Shown piece after piece: positions 23,493-33,686 of a DNA stretch of 64,000 nucleotides. Every line of letters begins with the position of its first letter. Position 1 is the first letter of the stretch. A model generated the notes under the pieces. That model searched no databases, was not told where the DNA came from, and saw only the letters and a list, made by a program, of their open reading frames with translations. Made by a program: the position numbers and the translations under genes. The stretch is from contig PDUO01000002.1 in the NCBI GenBank assembly GCA_003008705.1, forward strand, positions 1,010,898 through 1,074,897, in the 5' to 3' direction. Origin of the DNA: Pezicula radicicola. Taxonomy: Eukaryota; Ascomycota; Leotiomycetes; Helotiales; Dermateaceae.

Positions 23493-25062
23493 TTACTTTC
23501 CAGAAATGTGATCTCCAAGATAACCCATCTCGTTCATAAATCGCTCAAGGGCATTCAAACTCTCCCTATGATCCCTGCCAATCCCAGCACCGAACGTGAT
23601 TCTACCCTCACGACTCCCCGGACTGAGTGGAGTTTGCTTCCTTAATGTCTGTTCAGAAGCGTACTCCCCATCAGGAAGACTGTAGCCGCTGAAACCACCG
23701 TTGAAGTTTCTGCTCGCACTACTGCTTCCCATGGGAGTAAAGGTGAACTGATCATTCTCCTCGTTGAATTCTTCCTGGTAGTCGTCATTGAAGTCAGAGG
23801 TTGAAGGTGTTTGGGTATCGCTGAATCCAAAGTTGGAGTCGGTGGGTGAGGTGGCGTCTGTTGAAATGGTTGATGTGGAAAAGTGAGAGCGGGGGAGAAG
23901 TTCGGGTGCTACGTGCACACGAAGTGGTGATGGCATGAGAGGAGTTTCCGGGAGTTCTGGGAGGGGTTTGTCGAGTGAGTTAGTCCGGAGATGAGGTGGT
24001 GGTGACCGAATACCTGAGGACGATGGTGCTGGAGAGAGTGAGGTGAGTGGCTCAGTGTTGTTGAAGGACAACCGAGCGAATTGGTTGGCCCAGTTGTCAT
24101 CGTCGTCCTCTTCCACCTCTTCCTCGGCAATCTGGTCTGGAACAATGAATGAGTTGTGATGGTGGGAAGAGTTATCAGATGGAAAGGTTTGTCGCACAGG
24201 AGAAATCTCCCGGGATGAAGGCAACGTCCTTGTTGAAGGAGCCCTAGACAAGATGTCTTGCGCGACTAGTGCCGACTGTGGGGAGACATCACGTGTCTTA
24301 GGTACTGATCTGATCTTCCTTGAGCCTGATCGACTGATCAAGACTGGGTAGCCGATGTTGGCATCGCCCTCAATGATCGTCCCGCTATCGACTGATACTG
24401 ATCTTCCACGGTCGTTGTTTTCCGGCACAGCTGGTGGGTGTGCTGGGCGAAGACCGAAAAATGTGCGCGACCAAGGTGCCGAGGCCGGCTTCTCGGATTG
24501 GGGCGAGAGAGAACGGGCTGAACGCTTCTTGTTTAGAGACGGAATTGACGGCGAGGTTTTTATACGTTGAAGAGTCACTGGTGGTTGTGGTGGTGGGCGA
24601 GGAGCCACAAATTTATCAGCAGGATTCATGGTCTTAACGTGGCCGTTGGCGATGGATGACATTGAACCGCTGCGCTCGCGTGGTGGTTCAACTTCAAAGG
24701 GAACAGAGAGTAGATTGACGGGCTGTCCTGGTAGAAACGGACAAGATGTAGTAAAAGGCAACGAGGCATCATGATGTTCTGTGGCGCCGTCAACCTCGTA
24801 CTTATGTCAAGTTAGTAATGTTTCGTTTGAAGTTTCGGATAGATGGCGCCATACGTAGTAGTAATACGTAGAGCCCATCTTCAAACCACCACTTCTTCTG
24901 GAACCGTTCCCTTCATCTCCATCGCAAATTATATCCTCAAAGGCATAGCAGCCCCGCCATTGTCCTCTCGCTCGTCTAATATCGCGCTCCATTGGATAGT
25001 GTTTCGTGAAATTATCCCAAGACCCGATGAGGGCAACCGAGTGTATATCTGAGGATGTCTGA
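23493..25062 (-). CDS. Fungal protein with glycogen-binding-like N-terminal domain and disordered tail
   Basis: At least two exons: one ending at 24855 and 24800-23493 (435 residues before the stop). The joined sequence reads VALIGSWDNFTKHYPMERD, RGQWRGCYAFEDIICDGD, GLKMGSTYYYYYEVDG and SLPFTTSCPFLPGQPVNLL. This resembles the early-set domain of AMPK-beta/CBM48 proteins in a conserved fungal form. Residues beyond the domain are Ser/Pro-rich and disordered, with an acidic stretch (EEEVEEDDDDNW) and a conserved C-terminal helix ESLNALERFMNEMGYLG. An in-frame ATG lies at 24992, but the domain extends upstream of it to about 25062, so the true start is in a further exon I could not place; an ATG at 25262 is one candidate. 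Carbohydrate binding is inferred from resemblance only. Confidence 0.75.
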
Positions 25063-28000
25063 CTTTAGAATGGTAAGCAGGATGAAACCAATCAACTTGA
25101 AGTATCTGGATAAATGAAATCTACACAGCTGGTGAAGGCTGTGTCGTTCTCAGGTTGACAGACGAGCAGTGCCAGTTATATAAAAAATAAAAATTGTGGC
25201 CGCGCAGGCAAGCTCAATATCTGCATACTTCAGATGTTTCGTGAATTGCCAGGTACCGTCATTGCAGAATCTTATTTCGAATAAAGTTTGGACCGCACAG
25301 AAGATGGGGTAGTAGTGTGTACAACAGAGTCCGGAGGAATGGTCCCAGCCATATGCCGCCGCCTTGGCCCAGCCCCAATGAGGCGAGGAGAGGGCATTGA
25401 GGCATTGTCCGACCTCCTTACGAAGTCTACGAGCTTTCGCAGTTCGTAATTCGTTAAGCCGTCGACTCTGCAGAATCTGACCGGTGGTTCTTGGCCGCCG
25501 TGTGATGTGAGACGCACACGCCCACTTGGCTAGCCAAGGCGCTGAAGTTTAACGACTCGAGGGCGCTCGCTCGTCAGAACCTTCTCATGCCTTGGGAGAC
25601 TTTCTTTACCTTGGCTCAGCATCCAGAAGGTCTGCTGGACGTAGTCCGGAAAGCCTGAATACAGACGGAGGATCACCGGACCCCGGATTTGAGAGATGCA
25701 CGTGATGAAGGAATGGATGGATGAATGGATGAATAGAAGAAGGAGCATTAAACGTACAGCATAAAAGTCATGAGCGTGGTAGTTGGATCCATCGTGTCGT
25801 TTTGATTATCTCCCGCCCAAGAAATGTTTCAAAAGTCTTCGGAGGGTGACAATTATTTTATCCTCAATGAGTTCGGGTTCCGTCAATACTGTAGGTGGTG
25901 TAGGGCCCGAAATCCAAATAGGTGCACGTTCAGTCAGGTAGCCAACACAGGTACTGTACAGTACGGTAGATCTACGACAGTTCGTCCTGAAAAGCCCAAC
26001 AGGAAAGTCTTTTCCTAGACCTGAGGTTTCGGTTTGAGGAGCCGCTCACTCTGGACGTAAAGTGTGACTGCGGCGGTTGTAAAGTGCGATATGGCCAGTG
26101 AGGACGCGATCCGATGCTGAAGCGCTGAGAAGTCCAGACGAGCAGAAAATCCGTTCGGGTTTACACTTCGGGGCGCTTAGTTGAGGGAACAGCACCGCAA
26201 AACTGGCCCGTAAGGTTGAGAGAAAGTTTGACGAGAGTTGTTCAGTAGTGATAATTTCATGCGTTTTGGAATTATTGGAAGGTCTTGAGGTAAGGTGTAT
26301 AAGTTACGATGGGGACGAAACGCAGGTACCACAACTTTACTAAACAGAAGAGCAGCACCCGGAACTTTATGGTAGACAGCAGCTGTGGCCTCGATGGAAA
26401 TTGATCTGGGGAGCCGAACCTCCGTAAAAAGCAGTAGAAAATGAAATTGGTAGTGGTCCTGTAAGGCTAGGGAAGATCCGATTGAAGTTGACGCTATCGG
26501 GCTTGGGTAGCTGAGCCGAGAGATTGAAAGTCCGTGTGGTGCACACTTAGTGGTGGATCTTCTGGCAGTCTTCGGCGGCGGCGCGATGAGTTTGTGATGA
26601 GATCTCTTGATTATTCCTTTTGAGTCAGGGTAAAAAAAGAATAATCAGAACTCAGAAGTTGGGGACAGACTGGTGATGTAAGATTTCCTTGGGGGTTTGA
26701 CGAGAGGGCGGTACATATCAAAATTGTCACTCCTGTGGCCAGGCAGTTAGTTCATGCATGCCGGACTCGTAGGCGAGTAGGAGATCATGACGAGAGGGAT
26801 TTTTGGAGGCGAGGTCGTGGTTCTCTAGTTTTATTAGTATCCGGTATTTTGGGATGCTTGCAGACACCTCTGTCTCTCTTTCACTATTTCATTTCATGTG
26901 TCCTCAGTTGCTCTTCCCTCTGCATGGTGGCTTGCGTCTATTTCGACTGACCTGGCCTGAAAGAAGGCAAGAGCTGAGCATGTCGAAGTCTAACGAAAGC
27001 TAGAATGCCACATGCAGCCAATAGAGAGAGCATCACCAAGATTGGTGATCAGGCTCTGTCATGCCTCGTTGAGCACCTATCAGACGTATCGCTTACACCT
27101 CGCGTCATCCGCATTCGGGCTAATTGTGGCTCACGGTTTCATCGTTATTATTGGAGATGTTGAAAAGAGCTTGCTGATATTTACGTGTCTAAGTATTGTA
27201 TCGCCGAAGGAAGGTTGAGGGCTGGAACAGATAGATGTACACCAAAGAAGGGCGACATCATGATATGTGATGTGATGGTCCCTACATGATCGGAGATTTT
27301 CCAGTTTATTCCCTCCCCATTACTGTAGCAATCATTGGCTTGTATCCTGGACACCGGGAACAGAGTTACATTGTGGAATTTGTGCAGGCCGCGGCAGGGC
27401 AGGAAAGCATTGCAGGCTGCACTTGTTTGCAGCTGAATTCAGCTGCAGCGTTGAGAGGCCTGGACGAACTGGGGGACAGTGGGGGTATGCGGCGTTCCCA
27501 GTTCAGGGCTGTCGCTAGTACCCCCTGAAGAAAAAAGGTACCTGTCCTGTCCTGTATGCACCATGCTGGTTCGAGCTTAGACATCAACCTGTAACTCGCT
27601 TGTAGCCGTTCTATCCAGGTTCCCAACCCCAACCGCTAGAGCCAATCACGGCATCAGGTCATTCGAAACACGCTGAAGCATAAAGACTATTTATTGGGCA
27701 AAAGTTTCATTAATTGAACCCTTTTACCCCTGTTAATCCTTTTGCTCCTTTTGCACTCAATTCTATTCGGGAATAATCTCTCAACTTTTACTTTTTCCTA
27801 AGCGCGACCGCTGCAATAAGATCATGAGATGGAACTTAGGTCCTTCTTGTTCTAGACCACTGCACGCTCGCTCCTCGTTATTTCAACTGGGTTTCCAATT
27901 TTGTATAATTTAAACTCTCTTGATACGTCCGTTGATGAATGAAGGCACGACAAACATCTGTTCTTACGAAACTATGAGCTTGAGACTGAGCCTGAATGCC

Positions 28001-28624
28001 CAACGGCGCTCTTCGTCCCGGACAAAAAAAGGCTTGTCATAGCTTAAGCACCCAATTCTTGTTGCTTGTCGTGCTTGTATCCGGGAGTGCATCGCCGAAA
28101 GGACCGACGATGCCATTACTTGTTCAATGGTTACTGTAGGAGCCAGCGACTTGGCGTCGTCACCGACCGGGCATCGCCTCGTATTTGACCGAGGTGCTTC
28201 GCTTTCAGCAACAGTGTCCATCAGGTCCGTATTGTTGTGGTTGCCGATATCTTCATTCAGTTCTTGCTTCTTCTTGCATGATAAGGAACAGTGTCAGACC
28301 GGAGGCCGTGACAAGCCATTATGCTATCTATTTTCGATGCATCACCAGCCAAGAGCGACCGTGGTAACTACCACATGTGTTGCCATGGTGTTACAGTGTA
28401 TCCTTTGAGCCATCCTTCAAATCGGACCCCCAAGTCGGGTTGGCTCAAGTGCTATTCTATATACTCATTTCACATAGGCGAGTGCTTACTTGAAGGTGTT
28501 CACAGGAGATTGATAGTTTTCATGTTCTGTATTCTGATCTTTGTCTGGTCTTGCTGCGCAGGCGCGCACTTCAACGTTGATGTCGAAGATGTGAAGAGTC
28601 TCGCTCGTGTCAAGGCGCAACTCC
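25063..28624. other. Gene-poor region, 3.5 kb
   Basis: Many frames of 60-95 codons on both strands, none with a domain I recognise. The first few hundred bases should hold the missing first exon and promoter of the preceding minus-strand gene. I see no tandem repeat, RNA gene or transposon end. Base composition is similar to the coding blocks, so it is not an obviously mutated (AT-rich) relic. Confidence 0.5.
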
Positions 28625-29145
28625 CTAGGTCATCGGGCTGTAGACATGGCCCTGATCAGTGAGAAAATCAACCCAACTGTGACATTCGTCTTCCTTGTTC
28701 CTCAAAGCACCCTCTGCAAGACTCCTTCGTAGCTGCAACAGCATGGCCGCAGCATATCCTTCGACCTCAACCTCCTGTTTTCTGAAGCGGCTAACCTCCA
28801 TATCCTCCTGTGAAATGACTCCCTGGACGATCAAGGTCCGGATAGGACTCTTAGCAGGAATTTGTCTGAAAGCTATCTCGATGTGCTTTGCCTTGATGTG
28901 CTTTACCCTGGCGAACTTCCTCGGCGGCTCCTTCGCCCTTCTTAGTACTCTATTAAGCGGTTCAACGACAACCACGCTTAAATGGCCCAAGCCATAGAAA
29001 TCGGTGTATTCGATGAAGTCGAAGCAGCGCTTGAATGTAGCAGCACCATCGTCGAGGTCCGAGACGTTAAATATATTATAAGTACTACCGGATAGTATAT
29101 ACTATAGGACCGACTCGAAATACTTAACCTTGTCGTCCTTTAGCC
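28625..29145 (-). pseudogene. Truncated BTB family copy (copy D) with in-frame TAG
   Basis: Homology to copy E begins near 29145 (KDDKVKYFESVL), meets a TAG at 29104-29102, and continues in the same frame: YILSGSTYNIFNVSDLDDG, FIEYTDFYGLGHLSVVVVEP, then IEIAFRQIPAKSPIRTLIVQ and SRFRKQEVEVEGYAAAML, ending at 28625. The BTB domain upstream of KDDK is absent; the preceding bases do not resemble the family. The body after the stop is intact over 158 codons. The stop is at exactly the position where copy E also has TAG. Probably non-functional, unless the distal half is expressed on its own; no ATG is suitably placed for that. Confidence 0.75.
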
Positions 29146-29241
29146 AGAACATAACCATGGAAAGTAATGTCAAGGAGGTTCTGATGACTTATGAAAGCAA
29201 ACAGAGAAACTTTTACAAGAAGCTAGCCGCTGCTGCGAGGG

Positions 29242-29769
29242 ATGTTGCAACTTGTAGCAGAAGCCTTAGGCACAAATCCACCTCCATTTCCATCAGCAGG
29301 AGACCTAGGCGAGAGTACAACAACACCTGCAAGCAAAACACTCGCAAAACAACCACTGAGCACAAGTGGAACTGGCAATAGCAGTGAAAATGGAAAAAAT
29401 CCGGCAACAGAAGATGTCGACAAAGCCGGACAGGAACCCACCACACTGCAACAAAGAATTGCCAGACCTTTTAGATCTCTATCAGGTCTAGACTGGACAG
29501 CTTCGGCGATTGCTGGCGGTGCACTAATGCACTCTTTCTATGGACTGTAAGCTACCTTTTATCTTTTTATATTATTAATATAGTATATTAAGATTTTCTA
29601 TAGCGATGCATCGCCATTAAGACGACTAGGAACATTTGCGGCAATTTTAGGGGCTGTAATCGTGATCATTGATATAAGTTTCCATGGAGAATCATTAACC
29701 GTTGCGAAGGAAGGCCTACGTATTTCACAGGTCACAGCACAGCACGGAAACATTACCTGGCCTGCTTGA
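29242..29769 (+). CDS. Orphan small membrane protein
   Basis: Two exons, 29242-29546 and 29604-29769, 156 residues, intron of 57 nt with clean GTAAGC and CTATAG ends. The first half is Thr/Ser/Pro-rich and hydrophilic. The second half has two hydrophobic segments: LDWTASAIAGGALMHSFYGL near residues 84-103 and LGTFAAILGAVIVIIDISF near 110-130. I recognise no family. A stop lies in frame just upstream of the ATG. It sits next to a BTB relic in the accessory island. An overlapping frame from 29157 (MESNVKEVLMTYESKQ) might be an alternative 5' part. The model rests on the spliced frame extending the membrane region. Confidence 0.45.
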
Positions 29770-29892
29770 TTCTTCGCCAGAGGCCGTTTTGCTTGGCTCT
29801 GCGAGGGGAGTGGTGTAACAAAAATATTTCTAAAAGTCACTCATTTTATGCATGCAACCTTTCTATAGCTCTTCTTGTCAGTCGATTACCAA

Positions 29893-30333
29893 TCAAAGAT
29901 AGAGCCGCAGGTGCTCGCCTCCACAGCCTTTGCGACTTCCAGCATCACCACCCCCAAAGCCCTTGCTACCTCCAGCATCATCCTCATACGAAGGTCCTTT
30001 CAAGAGTGCCAATGTTTCAATGAAGGCATCGTTGAATACCATTGACATTCTGAGGTCCCAATCTTGGATAAGACCGACTAATTTATGAGCCATCTGGTCG
30101 TTTTGGCGTGCATTTAAATAACCATCGAACCACACGCGGACGGCGTCGGGATGACGGAAGTAATAGAAAGCGATGTGATTAACATCCCACTGACTAATGT
30201 TCGATTCGATGTAACCAATGAAACAAGGAGGCGCACCGGCGCGGCATTCGCACTAGGGATTCCAATTAAAAAGATGGGCGATTGGCAAGTAATAGCACTG
30301 ACTTACGGATGCAGATTTGTCCCGTGGGGACAT
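29893..30333 (-). CDS. Orphan two-exon protein, family unknown
   Basis: Exon 1 is 30333-30307 (nine codons, MSPRDKSAS) and exon 2 is 30252-29893; the joined product is 128 residues. The donor is GTAAGT and the acceptor CCCTAG. Exon 2 is open for 119 codons with protein-like content: PPCFIGYIESNISQWDVNH, IAFYYFRHPDAVRVWFDGYL, QMAHKLVGLIQDWDLRMSMV and FNDAFIETLALLKG, followed by a Gly/Lys/Asp-rich tail. Aromatic- and Trp-rich helices suggest a folded domain. No in-frame start codon of any usual type occurs between the acceptor and codon 40 of exon 2, so the small first exon is required. I know of no homologue. Confidence 0.5.
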
Positions 30334-30539
30334 GGCGAGGCACAGGGAGAAATTCAAAAGCACTGAGCAGTGTATTGTGTTCATTAATGGGCAGTGGCAT
30401 CGCAATAACATCCGTGTCTAAGTCTCACTCTCCTATAATCCCCTTCTAAGTCTGTCCCATTTCTGAATCCACATACCAACTATTTTGGCCTTTTTTGGTG
30501 GTATGTTAGGGTTAGGGGTTATTACAAAAGCATGAGAAA

Positions 30540-31382
30540 TTGTTGTGCGAACTCCGAGTTGCCTCTCCTCATGACAGGACACCATGCAGATGGGGCTGTG
30601 GGAAGACCTTTAACGATCCTTCCAACGAGAAACTACATACCACAAGATGTGGGTTGCGGCCAGATGGAAATGTAGTTAAGGTATCCAATCCACTGTTTTT
30701 CGAGGTGCCTTTCTGGAAATGGCATGAAGCCATTATTGAACGCAGAATTTCGGAGGAGTTCAAAGCTGAGCTTGGAAAAGTAGACAGTGCACAATTCATT
30801 GAAGTTCAGCAGCAATGGTTTGAAGATTTTGAAGGCAACATATCTCATGACCTTTCTGAGGATATGTGGATTTATCCACCATAGACCCCAGGCCTTGTTA
30901 CTACCCCAGTCGAACCACAAGCCACTTTTGAAGACTGGTTATATACGATGGAGGCCCAAGAGCAGTTACGGTTAGACCCAGCAGATATATACACTGATGA
31001 CGGCTACGATTGGGATGATGAGCAGATCAAACAAGAAGAATACGAGGATGGCGAAAATCATTGTGACGGCGACTCTGTTTTCTCGATAAGCTACAGTGAC
31101 GTAGACGAAAACGTAGACGAAAACGACGAAGACGCCCAAGATGACCTGCTTGACTCTGAGAGTAACCCCGAAAACTCCATGCTGCACATCCGCAATGGCA
31201 ATTTTCAACGAGTAGAAGGCACAATATGTAAAGGCATCAAGTTTCTCAATTCGGTTCTTATACCTTGTGAAGCCCGTACAGTTATAAGCACTGACGCTTG
31301 CGATTTGATAAAGATGGAGAAAGACGGTGAGATATGTGTAAAGTTATTTAAAGTTAAAGTATATATTATAAAGGAATTTTAA
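30540..31382 (+). pseudogene. C2H2-like zinc-finger gene with in-frame TAG
   Basis: One frame runs from about 30516 to 31382 with a single TAG at 30882-30884. It encodes a finger, CRWGCGKTFNDPSNEKLHTT followed by Arg-Cys (Cys-Cys-His-Cys ligands), then DGNVVKVSNPLFFEVPFWKW, HEAIIERRISEEFKAEL and FEDFEGNISHDL. After the stop it continues with TPGLVTTPVEPQATFEDW and a very acidic stretch (DVDENVDENDEDAQDD). No in-frame ATG precedes the finger, so a first exon or the start has been lost. CAG to TAG would explain the stop (PP-Q-TPG). A diverged copy of the finger half lies at 56528-56819. Either a recent pseudogene or one needing an unseen exon and readthrough. Confidence 0.6.
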
Positions 31383-31397
31383 ATAAAGGAATCTTAT

Positions 31398-31598
31398 TGT
31401 TGGAACGTCGATTTCCCATATCACGTGTGGATTATGTAAGCGCGCTAGTCTGATATCGGACCAATGGGGTTCCGCGCTCAGACGGGCCGCTCCGCAAGAC
31501 TAGCCTGATTAGGCCTAGTCGGTTGGTTCTGAATGCTGTATAATTAGATTATTATTTCCACCTAGTATTAGAAGAATCGAACCAATCTTACCGCAACA
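31398..31598. mobile_element. Candidate solo LTR (about 200 bp)
   Basis: The segment starts TGTTGGAACG and ends CCGCAACA, giving the TGTTG/CAACA inverted ends typical of Ty1/Copia LTRs, and has a TATA-like CTGTATAATTAG in the second half. No target-site duplication is clear (CTTAT before, CCGCA after), and I see no second LTR or reverse transcriptase nearby. The 200 bases that follow (to about 31800) are strongly AT-rich, which could be decayed internal sequence. Confidence 0.4.
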
Positions 31599-31921
31599 CC
31601 GCACACTAAGTGATTACACTAGTTTGCCCGTTGCTATTAGATTAGGTTCTATATCGGGTTAAACCGACACTTATATTAAAACTATTTAAATTAAGGTATT
31701 TTTAGTATAGGTATTTCTAGTAAAAGTCTTTTAAGTATAATATTTTATTCTCTTATTTTAGTTTTATTCTAGCTCTAGTTATCTATAGTATCTTATAGAA
31801 TCAATTTTCAGCATCGAATACAGGAGCAGTCTTGTGTCAAGATACAGTCCTCCCTAGACCGTGCTGTTGCACTGCCGTTAATTCTATGCATCTGTAATGT
31901 TGAACTCTACCATGAGCTAGG

Positions 31922-32670
31922 TTAATACCAATACCTGTCGGTGCCGCCAGTCAGAGGATTGAACCAGAGGACGTATTGTCCTCTCTTCTGATTTGGAGCA
32001 CTATGTGAAGTACACTCCCGCAGTTGCAAAAGCATCTCCGAAGCATATCCATCAACTTGGATTTCCTGCTGTCTGAAGCGGCCCACGTCCTTCATAGATT
32101 CCTGTGAAATGACGCCCTGAACAATCAAGGTTCGGATAGGACTTCCAGCAGGAGTTTGTCTGAAAGCTTTCTCAATGTGTGTTGCATCAATTAGTTTCTT
32201 CTTGGCTTTATGCCCCGTCAACAGTACTCTCTTAAGCGGCTCAACAACAACCACACTTGCCTGGCCCAAGGCGTATAAATCGGTGTATTGGATGAATTCG
32301 AAGCAGCGCTTAATTTCCGTAACGCCGCCATCGTCGAGGTATGAGACGTCGAAAGTTCCAAGAGTATTGCTAGACAGCATGTACTATAGGATAGACTCAA
32401 AATACTCAACCTTGTCGTCCTTCAACTCAAGCTGTTGTTCCTGGCCTTCCTTAAATTGACCATTGAAGCAGCGTTCAAAGTGCTTCAAATAGTGGCTGAG
32501 AAGTAGCTTTGGGAGTCTGAAATGCTTATTTTGGGGACCAACATAAATGTCGACCTTTGGGCCATCCATCAGCCTATATTCTTGTCAGTGATGCGCTCAG
32601 CCTCTTGCGAAGGTGCTTACTTCATGCGCTCGTAAGCAGAGAGCTTCTTCGGCGGTGCGGTGGAAGCCAT
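31922..32670 (-). pseudogene. BTB/POZ family gene interrupted by one TAG (copy E)
   Basis: Exon 1 is 32670-32621 (MASTAPPKKLSAYERMK); exon 2 starts at 32573 with LMDGPKVDIYVGPQNKHFRL, LSHYLKHFERCFNGQFKEGQ and KDDKVEYFESIL. A TAG at 32386-32384 follows, then the same frame continues YMLSSNTLGTFDVSYLDDGG, LGQASVVVVEPLKRVLL, GSPIRTLIVQGVISQ and ends NPLTGGTDRYWY at 31922. Without the stop the protein would be about 233 residues, close to copy B (223). Splicing around the TAG would need an intron of roughly 25 nt, too short for fungi. The 5' product alone would be a BTB domain of about 78 residues, truncated. Copy D has the same stop. Confidence 0.75.
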
Positions 32671-33686
32671 CGTGGACTTGCTTTTGTTAAAGATATGTAG
32701 TCTGGGAATTATTAGCTTGGTTCATGTAACACAAGCTGGGTGTGTGTTGTTTGATGATAAACATACCAGGAGACGTCAAGTAGGTAAAGCTGACAAGGGT
32801 TTTGTATCCAGTATCAACTTCCGTAGATGGAATGTATCGTGAACGCGGATTGGTCTTCCGAGACTTAGATCAAAGAGGTTTGCAAGACGATTCGGAATCT
32901 ATGGCGCGGTCAATTAGTACAGTTTAGCTAGAAAGCTGAGTTTGAGGAAATACGCAGACCAATGATAGCAACTTACAAGGAAATGAGGAACCCGAGATGG
33001 AATCGTCTTAGATCTAAGACAATCTGCTAAGCAAATTGCTCAAGACTTTGAGCAGACGGTCAACTGTTTGGTCACGAGATGGTTGGTTGTGGAGAAGAAC
33101 TGTTGGAGGGAGGAATTGATGGGTCTCGCTTAAACACTGTCTCCTGGTGCTTCTCAGAAGGATGATAAATTGGCTAGCACTTGGGTGAAGGTGAGAGCGA
33201 CAAGACCCTTAAAAAATGAAAACCAACGACTCTCAGAAATTATAAGAGAAATTTAGTTATCGTGAACTGTATATACCCTACTAAAGTTATTTAAGCTATC
33301 TGCTTCTTGATGAGTTCTGTGCCGATAGACCTTGCATTAAGTAGTGCCAAAATGCCTACCTTATGACTTGCCCAAGTTACCTAGGTAAGAGGTACCTAAT
33401 TCAAGTGGGTTACCCGACCCAGCGAAGTTGCCCAATTTAACTTAAGTCAACTGAGTTACGGATTACTCAAGTCAACTGACTTAGAGATTTGGAAATGGAT
33501 TCATAAATTAAGCGATCATGAACCCCTCGCCTTCGACACAGTTGGCAGTATACTTTTTGAAATTAAAGATAAGCGAGTGCTATAGACTATGTACATGTAC
33601 CACTAACGTTATACCTTGCCCTACGAGAGATCCCTTCTCTCCAAATCCTCAGTTGTTATTTTGCAAGAAAGATTGAAGACTCCCAG
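32671..33686. other. Intergenic, 1 kb, with dispersed repeat
   Basis: From about 33370 to 33490 there are several ACTCAAGTCAACTGAGTTAC-like words of the dispersed repeat. A 60-codon + frame at 32660-32842 overlaps the BTB start and is not supported. Nothing else recognisable. Confidence 0.55.

Noticed and set aside
25272..25748. Two minus frames upstream of the glycogen-binding-like gene as its missing 5' exons
   Set aside because: I could not find a donor and acceptor pair that joins either of them in phase with the domain exon; a short exon from the ATG at 25262 is no less likely.
32360..32420. Mini-intron removing the TAG of BTB copy E (GTTGAG to CTATAG)
   Set aside because: It would be about 25 nt, well below the 47-60 nt introns seen elsewhere in the window, with no branch site.
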